Positions 53,201 to 64,000 of a stretch of DNA of 64,000 nt are shown piece after piece. The notes beneath the pieces are model-generated. The model saw only the letters and a program-made list of their open reading frames with translations, ran no database searches and was not told where the DNA came from. Every line of letters starts with the position of its first letter. Position 1 is the stretch's first letter. Made by a program: the position numbers and the translations under genes. This DNA comes from Podospora bellae-mahoneyi (taxonomy: Eukaryota > Ascomycota > Sordariomycetes > Sordariales > Podosporaceae), in assembly GCF_035222275.1 (NCBI RefSeq), contig NC_085883.1, positions 2,542,001-2,606,000 of the forward strand. The letters run 5' to 3'.

Positions 53201-56200
53201 CGATACGCACAGCTCGCTTGGTCCGAGTTCTATCATGTGTCACATCTCTAGATCAGTGGAAGGTGGGACAATTCTTAAATCAACGTCATCAATAGACTCA
53301 GAATGCTTTTACGTTCGAAGAGTATTGAGTATCTTTCTTCGATCGACGTCTGAGAAGACACCGTTGTCCCCAAAGAACTTTCTCTTCAAGGAACTCGTAA
53401 ACACTCACGACATCTGACACCTCTTGACACCTCAGTTGGCACTTTTGACAGCCGCTCTGACTGACAGACACATTTCCTAACCAGCGAGGCAGGCCACCCC
53501 AGAATGGGAAGGTATATCAACACCGGTATAGCGCCAACCGCACCTCCGCAATTTCCAGATTCAAACATCTATCTCACCTGTCATTGCCCCGCATAACATT
53601 TTTTTTCGTTGTGTGCATGTGTTCAAGATCCTTTTTATGAATTGAACACCAAAAAACCCTGCTGGGCTGCCTCCCTTGAACCCAAAAATACCGTTTCGCC
53701 ACTTTTTACTAATGGGCAAGGGAAGGGAAGGGGGTGCGCGTCTATTCCTGGCAGGATTCATATGGGCGGCAACGGGAAGGGACAAGCGACAAGCGGCGCT
53801 AGATAAATTAATTGGCAAAAAAGTTTCATACTCAGCAAGAAGACCGAAAAATGAGAAAAAGGCAAATGCCGCTCGGTACCTGTCAACTCCGAGTCCAGAG
53901 GGAGGGAGATAATCATGGATGTCGAGAATATTCCAAAAAGGGGACCATAAGGGCGGTATATCCCCACCCCCCTTCGGTACCTCTCAACTCCGAGTGTAGA
54001 GATCACCCTTGTTGGGGAATGTTTTGTTTTAACGGGAAATGCACGCACTACCGCTGTACCATTCGTTCTTTGCCAGACGTTGCAATTGTCCTGCAGTAGC
54101 CTCATAGACAAGGGTGGGGGGTTGAATGTCTGTTCAAGGGTCAGCGAGTTGTAGCAGCAGGTTCACCACAGGTAGTATACAATTGTTAGTGTAGGCACCG
54201 AGCAAGAAGGATGCCCTCCCCTGCAGAACTTGCAGTCATAGACCGGTGAGCTCCCCGTTGGCATTTCTTGCCAATCACAGCTTGGGAACAGGTCCAGTTT
54301 TGGCCCGGCACTGAAGCCCCGGATCTCCTTCTCACCGGTGATAACGTTTCTCTGACCTGCACTAGGTATGAGGCTGGGCTGGGATCTGAGTTTTGTCTGC
54401 CCTGTTGCTGCCAGGGCAGGGCCTGATCGAGATGTTTTTGTACGGCCAGGGGTGAACTGAGTAGAGGAGGTGCGTTCTGGCCAACTATCTTCAACGTCTT
54501 TTTAGCAGTGTCCAGAATCCTTCCTGCTATCTCCAAAGAAGGCGTGTCGTAACGAAGCGTAAACAGCCAAAAGACTTAGTAAGGGGGGGTCCGAGCGGTA
54601 GGTAGGTATGCAGGCCTGCACATGTGGCGTGTCTGTCTGGACGTTTACTCCTGTCCCTTATTCCTAAATCGGACCTCCTATCTTGCAGACATCATCGACT
54701 TGTCTCTTTGGCACTGAGTACAATAACAAAACGCCATACATCATCACCACCACCATTAGCTGTGAAAAGACAGAAAAGAGAGAGTGTGTGTCTGTGCGCG
54801 TGCATCGTGGGGGGGGATATCAAAAAACTTGGTAGCGAAGCCCAACCTGCTGCTGCCGGACAGGTAGGGAAGCAGAGCAAGCAAGCAAGCAACCCTTCTC
54901 AACGACCGACCTGCCTTTGTCAGCGCTGCCACTCTCCTGTGAGAAAAGTGGCGATAAGGTTGCTTACTACAACCACTTAATGCGTTTCAACACACACCTG
55001 TCTAATCTGCATGCATTCTGCAGCTAGAAACCAGCAAGATCGGAAAGCACACACACACACACATACACGGATGGTTGTTCTCCAATACTCTCTCTCAACT
55101 TGGTGTAGTGTAGTGCGTGTGCCGCCCTAGCAAGGAAAAAACCACGTGTGTATCTCTGATGAGCCGTTGACGTTGCCGTTGGCGTGTGGCTGCATCGGGT
55201 CTTCTCGTGCAGCGAGCGATACCTGAAACATGCAGGCTTGATGGGAAGGCAAAGCAAAACAGGCAGAATATGCACAAGGACTGATACGAGGCTATAGTGT
55301 AGTGTAGGTATATCTTAGAACTACTAAGTTATGATGATATTGACAATCCTTTTCTTCGCTGGAGGATTTGCTGCCATGGTACCTAATGACAAGCATTCAC
55401 GTTGTCATCATCCACTATGGACATGCAGACATCCATCATATTCGACTCTGATATATGCGTACCATTGAAAAACACCCTCCATCATATTGTTCAGATTGCA
55501 AATGGCCAGGCATTCCCCAGATATTTGCTTCTCCAACTGCTGCGCTGCAATTCATCGCCCCCCAGTCATCGCATCCTGCTTTTCTTCTCCCATGGTTGTA
55601 ACTGCTGGGGGTAATCTCTGGGGAAGGAAGGGACAACTATTGCGGAGGCGGCACTGCCAGCCGAAAGGGCCGGCCGGAAAAGCGGGAACCGCAACCAGAC
55701 CAATCTTCTTCTTGGTTTTGGGTGGTGTGAGAGTGGGAAAAACGCAACGCCTTCCTGCTTTTGTTGGAGGGTGCTGGATTCGACTGGTCCAGACAAGTCT
55801 ATAACATCCATCTGATAAGGACGTGCGCACGCACACCTTCCCACCACCGTTCCACCCCAAGCCTTCATCGCTCCGATGTTACCCTGATGGAAGAAGCACC
55901 AAAAAAAAGCTTGGCTTGGCTGATCAGATTTGACACCTCTTTCACACAAAATCGTTGATGTGTGTAAAGATTCTGGGTTGCCTGGTGACGGAGCAAGAAT
56001 ATTTGGGGGAGAGAAGAGTAGTGGGTGGTTGGTCTCCCCTGAAGAGCCCATGCTCAGGTCCAAACTACCACCAGCACAAAGGAGCCAAAGGAGCAGCGTG
56101 AAGACGGAGCGAAGAAGAAGTGCCGTGCAACAGCAAGTAACTCAAACAAAGATCAAACCCAAAAGTGGGAATAAGGGGGGGTGAGGGAAGACGTCTGAGC

Positions 56201-56503
56201 AGGAACCCCCCTCCAGGGCGATGATGGCCAATGGTAAAAGTAAACAAGTCCGTCATCTGGCACTGCCACCGACGTTGAGGTAAACTCTGTATCCCATGGT
56301 CTGTATTTTCACCTCCTCTTTTGCTGCAATGCATAGACGACTTGCCTGCTGTGCCTGGCTTTCACGGGTCTAGACAACGCCACCAACATAACCGGCACGA
56401 TCTGGCCGGCTTTGCACGAGGAGGCCGCCCTGATTGATCACAAACCAACTCAAGATAGTGGACATATCGGCAGAGATAGCCGACTGTCAGATGAGATCGA
56501 GCC
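47290..56503. other. Long gene-poor region
   Basis: I see no supported gene across 9.2 kb. The part at 47.3-49.7 kb is lower in GC than the rest and could include old repeats. A 21-bp direct repeat pair lies at 53874-53894 and 53975-53995. All open frames are short, mostly without ATG, and not protein-like. A long upstream region or a non-coding transcript cannot be excluded. Confidence 0.5.
53874..53995. repeat. Direct repeat pair, 21 bp, 101 bp apart
   Basis: CGGTACCT, one variable base, then TCAACTCCGAGT occurs at 53874-53894 and again at 53975-53995, with one mismatch. Each copy has CGG and CCG near its ends, as in sites for Zn2Cys6 dimers with wide spacing. Confidence 0.7.
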
Positions 56504-57442
56504 ATGTGGGTGAGGGGCCTGAGTGGAGTGGTGGACCATGGACGAGAGAACCCAAGCTCTTCGCCAACTTGGGTTCGGGGAGATGTCCGAGATGATGATA
56601 GTCAGGCTGCTGGTGATGAGTTCACCATTGTCGACCGAGATATCGAGGGCCTGGCCAAGCTGCTGAAGGACCATTGGTCTCGAACTGGCACCAATGATGA
56701 GCTATTTCGGTGCAAGATTGCTCCGCCGAAGCTTTTGTGGTGCTGTTGGGATGACACAATCGGGCCAAATGAGACCGACTGGCATGAAGGCCAGCCCGGA
56801 TCCAGTGAGCATCTTCGCCTCATCAGCTTCGCGGCCTTCTCTGCCAAGTTCAGGGGTGCTGGGAATGTGGTGAAGGGCACACCTTCAGCGGCATGGTTGG
56901 AATATGCCATTATATCCACAACCCGGAGAACGAGATAGTGACGGAGATGGACCTTTGATGGAGCCCGGAACCCTGCGCTCAAGAATAAGCATGACGGGCC
57001 ACACGCAAACATCCAGCGGTGCGGTCACCATGTCCAGAAAACTTATTTGCCTCTCTGATAATCGCCACCACCGTATCTCACTTGCTAAGTCCACCACGCA
57101 AGCAAGGTGTCGTCTTACAGCTATACCCACAAGAGCCTCAAGAATATATCGATGTTGCAATGCAGGACCGCCCCGTCACCCCTATACATGGCGATATTTT
57201 TGGCTCCCTAGATGAGCGGTATTTTGGACGCGAGGCGGGTAGTGAACCGCGGGACGCAAATTAACTCGCACAAGCAGAATCAGCAAGGCCAAGATGAACA
57301 GCCAACGAGGCAGACACTCGCTCATTCAGATCGGGGACGCACCCTCGATGACTTTGAAATGCCCAGCAATAAGATGAGCGGCAAGTCGAGTGGGCAACCG
57401 AAGGACGACGACCTCTTGGGTAGACGAGATTGCCCAGCATGA
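56504..57442 (+). pseudogene. Decayed or multi-exon gene of unknown family
   Basis: The ATG at 56504 opens a 144-codon frame whose middle (56615-56870) has coding-like codon use and reads DEFTIVDRDIEGLAKLLKD and on to LLWCCWDDTIGPNETDWHEG. Near 56860-56890 the protein-like signal moves to another frame (GHTFSGMVGICHYIHNPENE, stop at about 56958). Further patches in other frames follow: QEYIDVAMQDRPVTPIHGDI, ending at TAA 57262-57264, and RGRTLDDFEMPSNKMSG, ending at TGA 57440-57442. A 43-nt GTGAGC to AAG intron could rejoin the first two, but it is very short. I favour a pseudogene; an unusual intron-rich gene is the alternative. I recognise no family. Confidence 0.35.
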
Positions 57443-60400
57443 AGGTTGTGCCGTAGGCGAGAGAAGAGACCTCGGCTTTGGGGAAAGTTGGTACAGGAAT
57501 GGTTGATGGACTCTTTGTTCTTTTCCCCAGGCTCTGCTGAATCACAGCTCAGTGACCCCGATATAGGCGGGAAGGGCCTTGGCTCTGAGTGTGGCCAGTA
57601 TAAGGCCGGCCAGCAGCAAGTCCTAGAGTGCGGAGCGATACCACCTCCGTAGGAAAGCCGGGGGAGAGGCATTCAGACTGTCTTTGCCATGGCCACCATC
57701 CCAGGCCATTCCGTGGCTATGGTGCCTAGTAGTATATCGTATGTCCCACGGAATGGATATCCTGGTTCGAATAAGGATTACTGACTCTTTCAGAATGGAT
57801 CCAACTGTTTTTTGTTAGCTCCATTGTCAGATCAAATGACTGTTGTAATGTGTTACAAGCCCGGCATAAGCCCCGTTCAGGGATAGAATATAGAGCGCGG
57901 TTTCTCCAGCACTATTAGTCAATGCCCATAAATTCTTGCGATATAAAGTCATTTCGAGGCGGTAGTTTTCATCTCATCCTCGGAAGAGAGACCCTATATG
58001 CAATGCATGTACAAGGTACATGTCACGGGAGGTTGTGGTTCCGGGGGGCGAGCTTGATGAAGGACTCGAGCGTGTGTGTTTACACTCTACACTTCACAAA
58101 TTTACACCAGCAGACAAGTTCCTGGCCATCGTGTGCGTGGTCTAGGGCTCAAAACTCATGCCATGAAGGGGACAACCCAGCCAAGAGTTGAGGCTCTCAG
58201 CGTAACCAGTACGGGTCTTCTAGATGCCTTCCAGCGATCAGATCAGCCATCTGAAACCGCAATGGCCTGGGAAGCCGACGATCACCAAACTCAGCGATCT
58301 ACTCTCGACGTAAAAGCAGACTGACACCTGTTGACCGGAAGGGAGCTCGCAAATGCGGTTTCATTCAACGACGGAATCGGCGGATCCGCCCCCCCTCTCG
58401 ATTGTCGGCCTGTATGCCTTGGGAATGGGCACAGAGAGCGAGCAGGCATGAACCGGGGAAGCTTGAAAGGGCGGCACGGCTAAGTCCAGCAAATGGAGGG
58501 GTTGACTGAGGCGGGTTCGAAAGTTTGATGTGATCTTAATAGCTGTGATATTGGTCCCAAGGGATAAGGACCCTCGTTCCCATTGGCTCCTGTAGCCCAC
58601 ACCCAAGGCCGAATTTGGCATGGTAAGACGTCGCACACAACTGTATTGAGCAGAGAATGCAACATGGTGGATTTCGGAGACGATGGAAGGAGGGGTAGCT
58701 GTGTTGTCGATTTTCATCCTTCATTCCTGTACTCTGCGCACGTACGTATGCTGACGAATCCAACGTGCATTTCGGTGGTGTGTCTCTGCCATGAGAACCC
58801 GATAGATGTCGGCCAGAAGGACGGCTCAGGTAGCCGGGCCCAAAAGATGTATGATGGACTCGGTATGATTCCATTGGTGGTAGCGGACGGGAAGAGGCGA
58901 GCAAGAGGACAAGCTACCTCTCCTCGCTCTCAAGGAGGGAGGATTGATGAGCATGAAGCTCTGCAGATCGCAGGACTCTTGTTGGAAGACAATATTTACA
59001 CCTCGTTGCTTTTGTGTGTTGTCCGATAGAGGTGTGCGTGCATGGAGGGAGCGGGAGGTTGCCGATTGGAAGGGCTGCAAGCCTCGGAGAGGGGTGCTCG
59101 GTTAGATCCCACCGAAAAGCTCACTTCATTTGATGCCGAACGGCAGGAAGAGGTCCCGGAGAGTTGCCGATGACTGCATTGGTGTTGACGCCTTGTCCAT
59201 TGAAATTTCAAGTTGACATGCACTGACATGCCATCTCATGTCATCTTTGCTTGAGATATAGGTCTGAATTCACTCAAAGATTCCCAAAGTGGCAAGCGTG
59301 TGTCTGAGATGTCTCCCCGCAACTGGTCAAAGCTTCCCCTCTCTATGACGACAGCTTAGGGCGATTGATGAAGTTGACAGATACCTATCTCCTATTTGTA
59401 TCGTGCCTATCTATCAAATCACTTCACACCGAGCGCCTGTCTTCACGAAAACGAAGGAACTTTTAGCTTATGCGAAGAGAGCAAAACGGCGCTGCCAAAG
59501 TTGTCAGGAAATTTAAGCACTGTCGTCGGCACTCGGACGGGTGACTGCAGCCGGCGGTTGAGGTGCTACAGCTGACTGCCGCCGTCAGCGTGGTTTGGTG
59601 CAGTGCGGGCTGAACGGCGCGCGTCTGTTGGTGCTGTGGAGGATGCCACCTTGAACTCCCCTAGTCGGACGGACCTGGCACATGGGTACCAAAGATTTGC
59701 ATTGAAGGGTCGAACCTGTGAGCAGCAGCAACCTTCTCCAGAAAACGGCCAGAGATGTTCCTTGGTTGACATTTGAACGGCACCCGCAGCAATCAGAAGA
59801 TATACATCAACAACGTCTCCGTTTGCGATAGCAACAGCAAACCAGCTTCGTTTGGAGAACGAGAAGGAGGAACACACCGGTCGACGCGGCAGGATCGAGT
59901 GCGTGCGTATGCATCTCCAGCAGGGCCATTGTCAACCTGTCCCCGACCCCTGCAATATGTCATCTGGACGGTCGTCGCTTTGACCCCCTCTTGTCGAAGC
60001 TTCCTCGAGATATTCGAAAACGCCAATCATGAACCGGCGGCGGCATTGATGACATATCATTCCATCATCAAGCCACTGCGGAACTCCAAGATCCCTCTTG
60101 GCTCACCGAGAGTCAGCAGATGCTCTGTGCCTCTGAGCTTGTTCAAAGCCTGATAGCTGGACGCGAGAACACCTCCTCCAGCTGTCGCATGCACGCTGAT
60201 ACGCCCCGGCACCAATTAATATAACAGCTCCTGCGAAGAGCTTGTATTGGTTCCATTTACAGGCTGGAAGGCTGCTGTTGATGTTGCACCAACCCCCTCC
60301 AAGCCATCGCCGAGAGGTGGTGTGCAAGGAACAGACATGGCTGCTGCCATGTCCAACAGGACGACTGCACAACCACAACACAACCGCAAAAGGAGCAGAA

Positions 60401-63400
60401 GGCGAGACGAAACACTGGACCTCCGCTCCTCAACAGTGCCGCTCCTGCATTAGCGGACTGCCTCTGCCTGTTCCTGAAAATCTGCCATGTGTTTTATGGA
60501 GGCCGGTGCCATGATGCAGACGCTTTGACAGACAGTCTGAGCGAGAAGGAGCAAAAGGAAGGATTCTGTGATGATTCTCGAAGGCTGGGCATAAAACTTT
60601 GACTCGTGCTAACTTTCCAACCCAAGCAAAGAAGCGACGATCTTGCCAACGACTTTTCGATCGAGCCACCCACATGGTTGACGTGGAACTCGATGCCTCC
60701 TCTTCACTGGCGCTGTTCACCAAGTTCAGATGACATGATGATGCCCGGTTAAGGTGAGGGGGTGCTGTAGGATTGCTACACTACATACATAGTGTATGTT
60801 CCGGTCCTGGGCTGGAGGCATGTCGAAGGGCCTGGCAGCCCTGGCCTCTGTCTGGCTACAGCGAATGAAGAGGGGCGTCGTCTGGGGAATACCACCATAA
60901 ACTGCACTAACAGCTCGGCCGATCACGCTACCTACTTTGGCGTTGTGCGAGAGCGAAGATGCTGCTGATGCGAAGAGTTACAGGCTGAGAGCTCCAACGT
61001 GTCCGGAGCCCCGATTCCGTGATGCCGGCGACGAAGCCTTCCGTAATTGCCAGTGTTCACCTGCCATCTCAGTAACCCCATGTGTCGAAACTGCAGCCTT
61101 CGAGTTCGGCATTGTTACATACAGACGAAAACGATCATCAGGGTGACGAGGGCAAGACTCTGGTGAACCTGTTCCTGTCTAAAAAGATGCGGGAAGCCAG
61201 TTGCGGGGGCCCGAACAAGTCTAGCACCCACTCCGTGTTTATGCCAACCTGCAACGCACAGACGACAGCAGAGCTCAGAACGGAACTGTCGGGCATCCTG
61301 CAGTTTTTAATGCTGGGACAGGCCGTTGTTCGAGAAGCAGCTCACAGCAAAGCAATGCAAAGCAAAGCAAAGCACAGCACAAACAGACCTCTCCTCTTGC
61401 GGCTGACCGCCTCCTCGGAATTTTGTCGAGGCTTATATATCAATGCCATGATGAATCGACGATGAAAGAAAAGGAAAGCAAGTAATAATCAAAGGGGTTT
61501 GGGTCACATTCTGTTCCCAGCACCGGCAGCAGACCGGCAAGAGAGTAGGGAGAAAAGCGAATGTAATCCACAGGATGATGCTTGGGAGCTGTGCCGTTGC
61601 AAGATTTTGACGGGGTTTGATGAAAGAGACAGGCGAGGTAGAAGAAACTTTTGAAGCTGTACCTCCCCCCATGTCGAATGCTTGCTTCAACCACAAGCCA
61701 AGGGTTCTGACCAGCAGACGCAGACCACTTTCGGCACATTTATCCAGATGTCATTGGACTCTTGGCGGTACCCGGTACTTCGCACCTCTGCTACCACGGT
61801 GGCCGCAGATATGCCAAGGTTGCATTCAGAGCTCCGTGCCCTGGACTCATTCACAGCATCACTTCAAGAAAGAGGAAAAGTAAAAATATAATTTACTTCC
61901 TTGCCAGCCACTAGCGGCTGCACATTCAATGCATCCACGGGAGGGCAAGCCAGCTCACCTGAACCCGGGACTGTGGTGAGTTGGGAGGGGGTAAACAGGA
62001 ACCGACATGAAAAAATAAAAATATGGAAAAAAGCTCATCTCAGAGGGGAACGAGATTCAGGACCGCAAACGGCGCCAAGATGGCACTCCATCCATCGTCA
62101 ATCAACCACCACTGCGGCGTTGGCATCTTGACCCATCCGCCCATCAGACACCCCGGTCTATGTTACGGATCGTGGATACACACACACTGTTGCACCTCCC
62201 ACCTCCCAACTCCCACCCTCCTCCTAGGTAGGGCAAGGTTGGTATTTAGAGGTGGTTTTGGCAAGGTAGCCAAGGTTAAAGCTGTGACTCTGGCCTTGCG
62301 TTCGATTCACAGGCAGAGGTCAATTATGACAAATCGGCAGGGCAGTCTTGTTCGTTCGCGACGGGAGGTTAAAATGGCTGTCTGGGACCGGGCCATGTCG
62401 CTTCCTTAGTGTGCAGCTCTATCTCGCTGCTCGGGCTCCCGTTCCCGTGCGCCGAACTACTCGATCCTGGATGCTTGCCTGACTGGCGAGCGGTTGATGG
62501 CAGATGAAGAAATGGCAGGTTCGATTTACGTTGGGGTGGTGAGACCCATGAGACCCTGCTAACGGACAGGCCAGGGTGACAGCCAAGCAGGACAGGGCAG
62601 CGACAGGGCACGCCTGGGAGTTCTTCGAACGGCCGCGATCAAGCCGGGAACGAACTGCTGGGGTACCCCCCTGAAGCAATGTTCCCAGACGGGCATCCCA
62701 GGTCATCCACGCTGTCAGTGATGGGCAATACCACTGATGCCCGGCTATACATCCACCACCACCTCACTTTGCCTGCTTCAAGGGCCTTGTTCGTCTTGCT
62801 CTTCTCTAAGTGGGTGGCACTTCGGCCCTGTATCTTCTTGTCATGCCTCCGCTACGACTTAGCATGCCGAGATAGGTAGCTATATGTATTTCATCTGCCT
62901 CCCGGTCCCTTCCCCCGTCCCATCTTCCCATCTTGTCCCATCGCATCATTCTCCATCGTGTGACCGGTTCCAGAAAATCATTCCCCATCTCGACCGGACC
63001 GTCCCCTGCCCACTGGACTCACCTTATATGCCAGCCCACATCAGACACACGGCATTGTCACCTTGGCTTCGCCTGTCCCGTTCTCCGGATTTTCACTCTG
63101 CCATCTGTTCAAAAGTGTCCGCTGTTCACTTGCATCGCTGGACCATCCACGACTCGGCTAGGTTGAACACTCAAAGTTTATTCACCCCCGCCCCCCCTCC
63201 CACCCTCCCCAAGAACCTCGACCTGGTGTGTGTGTTTCCATCTTGGGTTTTCTCCAAACCAGCCTTGACGACATCGACATCCCTCGCCGCCGCCACAAGC
63301 GATACTAACTTCGGCCGGTCCAGGTCTCGGGGCATATACGCCAGTCAAAAGATTGTCAAGAGATTGTTTGTCTTGATTTGGCTTGCATGTGGGACATTTC

Positions 63401-64000
63401 CTAGAGGTGATAAAGACTACGGGCCCCAGAATCCGAAAACAGGACAACTCTGGAGAGGCGGATATCGGGGAATTAGGCCAGGAGGGACTTCCCAGCCTGA
63501 GACCACCAAGACGGGACGGAAGGGGTGCAGGCGAGAAGAAACGAGGGAAGGAACCCGGAAGGGCCTGGCCAGCTACGACACTGAGCGATACACTGAACGA
63601 CACACATACACACTGAACGAGACTCCGTCTGGTTGCATCCACTCACCCATTCTCACCCAATCCGCATTCCTCCACTCACACCTACCACCTACCTTACCTT
63701 CTCAACCGTTCAAGTACCCCCCCATCTGCACCTTCTGCAGCTCACCTGCATACACCTGAAGCATCCCAGCATTCAGGTTGGCTTCACGTCTCGTATGTGT
63801 CTTTTATACCATACCTATACCTATACCTCCTCCCCTCCCCTCGCCCCCCCTCTCCTCCTTCCTTTTCTCCTGCCAACCCCCGCCTTCCAGTTTGTAGACA
63901 GTACCGCTGCTTTCTGATTCAGTCTGGGCTGCGTCGGAGGCTCAAAACCGTTATCACAGAGCTGTGGCTTCGTTTCTGTGGTTCTTCTGTTCTTTTTCCT
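57443..64000. other. Gene-poor region to the window end
   Basis: I see no supported gene. The frame at 62884-63759 is a C-rich, low-complexity frame of leader type. The CT-rich tracts at 63640-63890 look like the start of a long 5' leader for a + strand gene beyond the window. AGCAAAGC-type short repeats lie at 61349-61380. Confidence 0.5.

Noticed and set aside
62884-63759. 291-codon + strand frame near the window end
   Set aside because: It is C-rich and low-complexity with no domain. It is better explained as leader DNA of a gene beyond the window.

Overview
The window is nuclear DNA from a filamentous ascomycete, most likely a sordariomycete close to Sordariales. The evidence is short GT-AG introns (about 43 to 200 nt, most with CTAAC or CTGAC branch sites), long intergenic leaders, a beta-tubulin gene with several introns near its start, a CPC1-type bZIP gene with a two-uORF leader, and secreted plant-cell-wall enzymes (an AA9 copper monooxygenase and a pectin methylesterase). 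There is no bacterial, plasmid or CRISPR signature.

Layout. 0.9-2.5 kb: cpc-1 (GCN4 orthologue) with uORF1, uORF2 and a stop-free non-AUG extension. 2.5-5.4 kb: intergenic, with a MITE and a TG/GGGT repeat. 5.4-8.9 kb (-): large serine-rich hypothetical protein. 8.9-15 kb: gene-poor. 15.0-17.3 kb: GCN20-type ABC-F ATPase. 18.0-19.9 kb: beta-tubulin. 21.3-22.9 kb (-): protein kinase. 24.6 kb: intron-containing tRNA-Lys(CUU). 26.3-28.3 kb: glycerol kinase. 29.0-29.4 kb: small disrupted ORF. 30.4-32.5 kb (-): conserved-looking hypothetical. 34.8-36.4 kb: GPI18 mannosyltransferase. 36.7-37.7 kb (-): four-span membrane protein. 39.5-40.6 kb (-): pectin methylesterase. 41.7-42.7 kb (-): AA9 LPMO. 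45.4-47.3 kb: three-exon YTH-domain (m6A reader) protein. 47.3-64 kb: almost gene-free, apart from a decayed gene-like patch at 56.5-57.4 kb.

Functional links. CPC1 and GCN20 belong to one pathway, general amino-acid (cross-pathway) control: GCN20 helps activate the eIF2alpha kinase Gcn2, and CPC1 is the translationally controlled transcription factor at the end of that path. They lie about 12.5 kb apart, with beta-tubulin next. In Neurospora crassa cpc-1 and the beta-tubulin gene Bml are both on linkage group VI, so this looks like conserved synteny. The pectinesterase and the LPMO are tandem secreted enzymes acting on plant wall polymers.

The strongest regulatory observation is the cpc-1 leader: exactly two upstream AUGs, a 2-codon uORF1 in frame with CPC1, a 41-codon uORF2 out of frame, and 226 stop-free codons between the uORF1 stop and the main AUG. 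The strongest unexplained structural signal is a MITE-like family (3.7 kb, a related copy at 20.8 kb and a weak relic at 29.7 kb) whose core is degenerate tandem units of about 20 bp. I did not find a convincing new multi-gene system.
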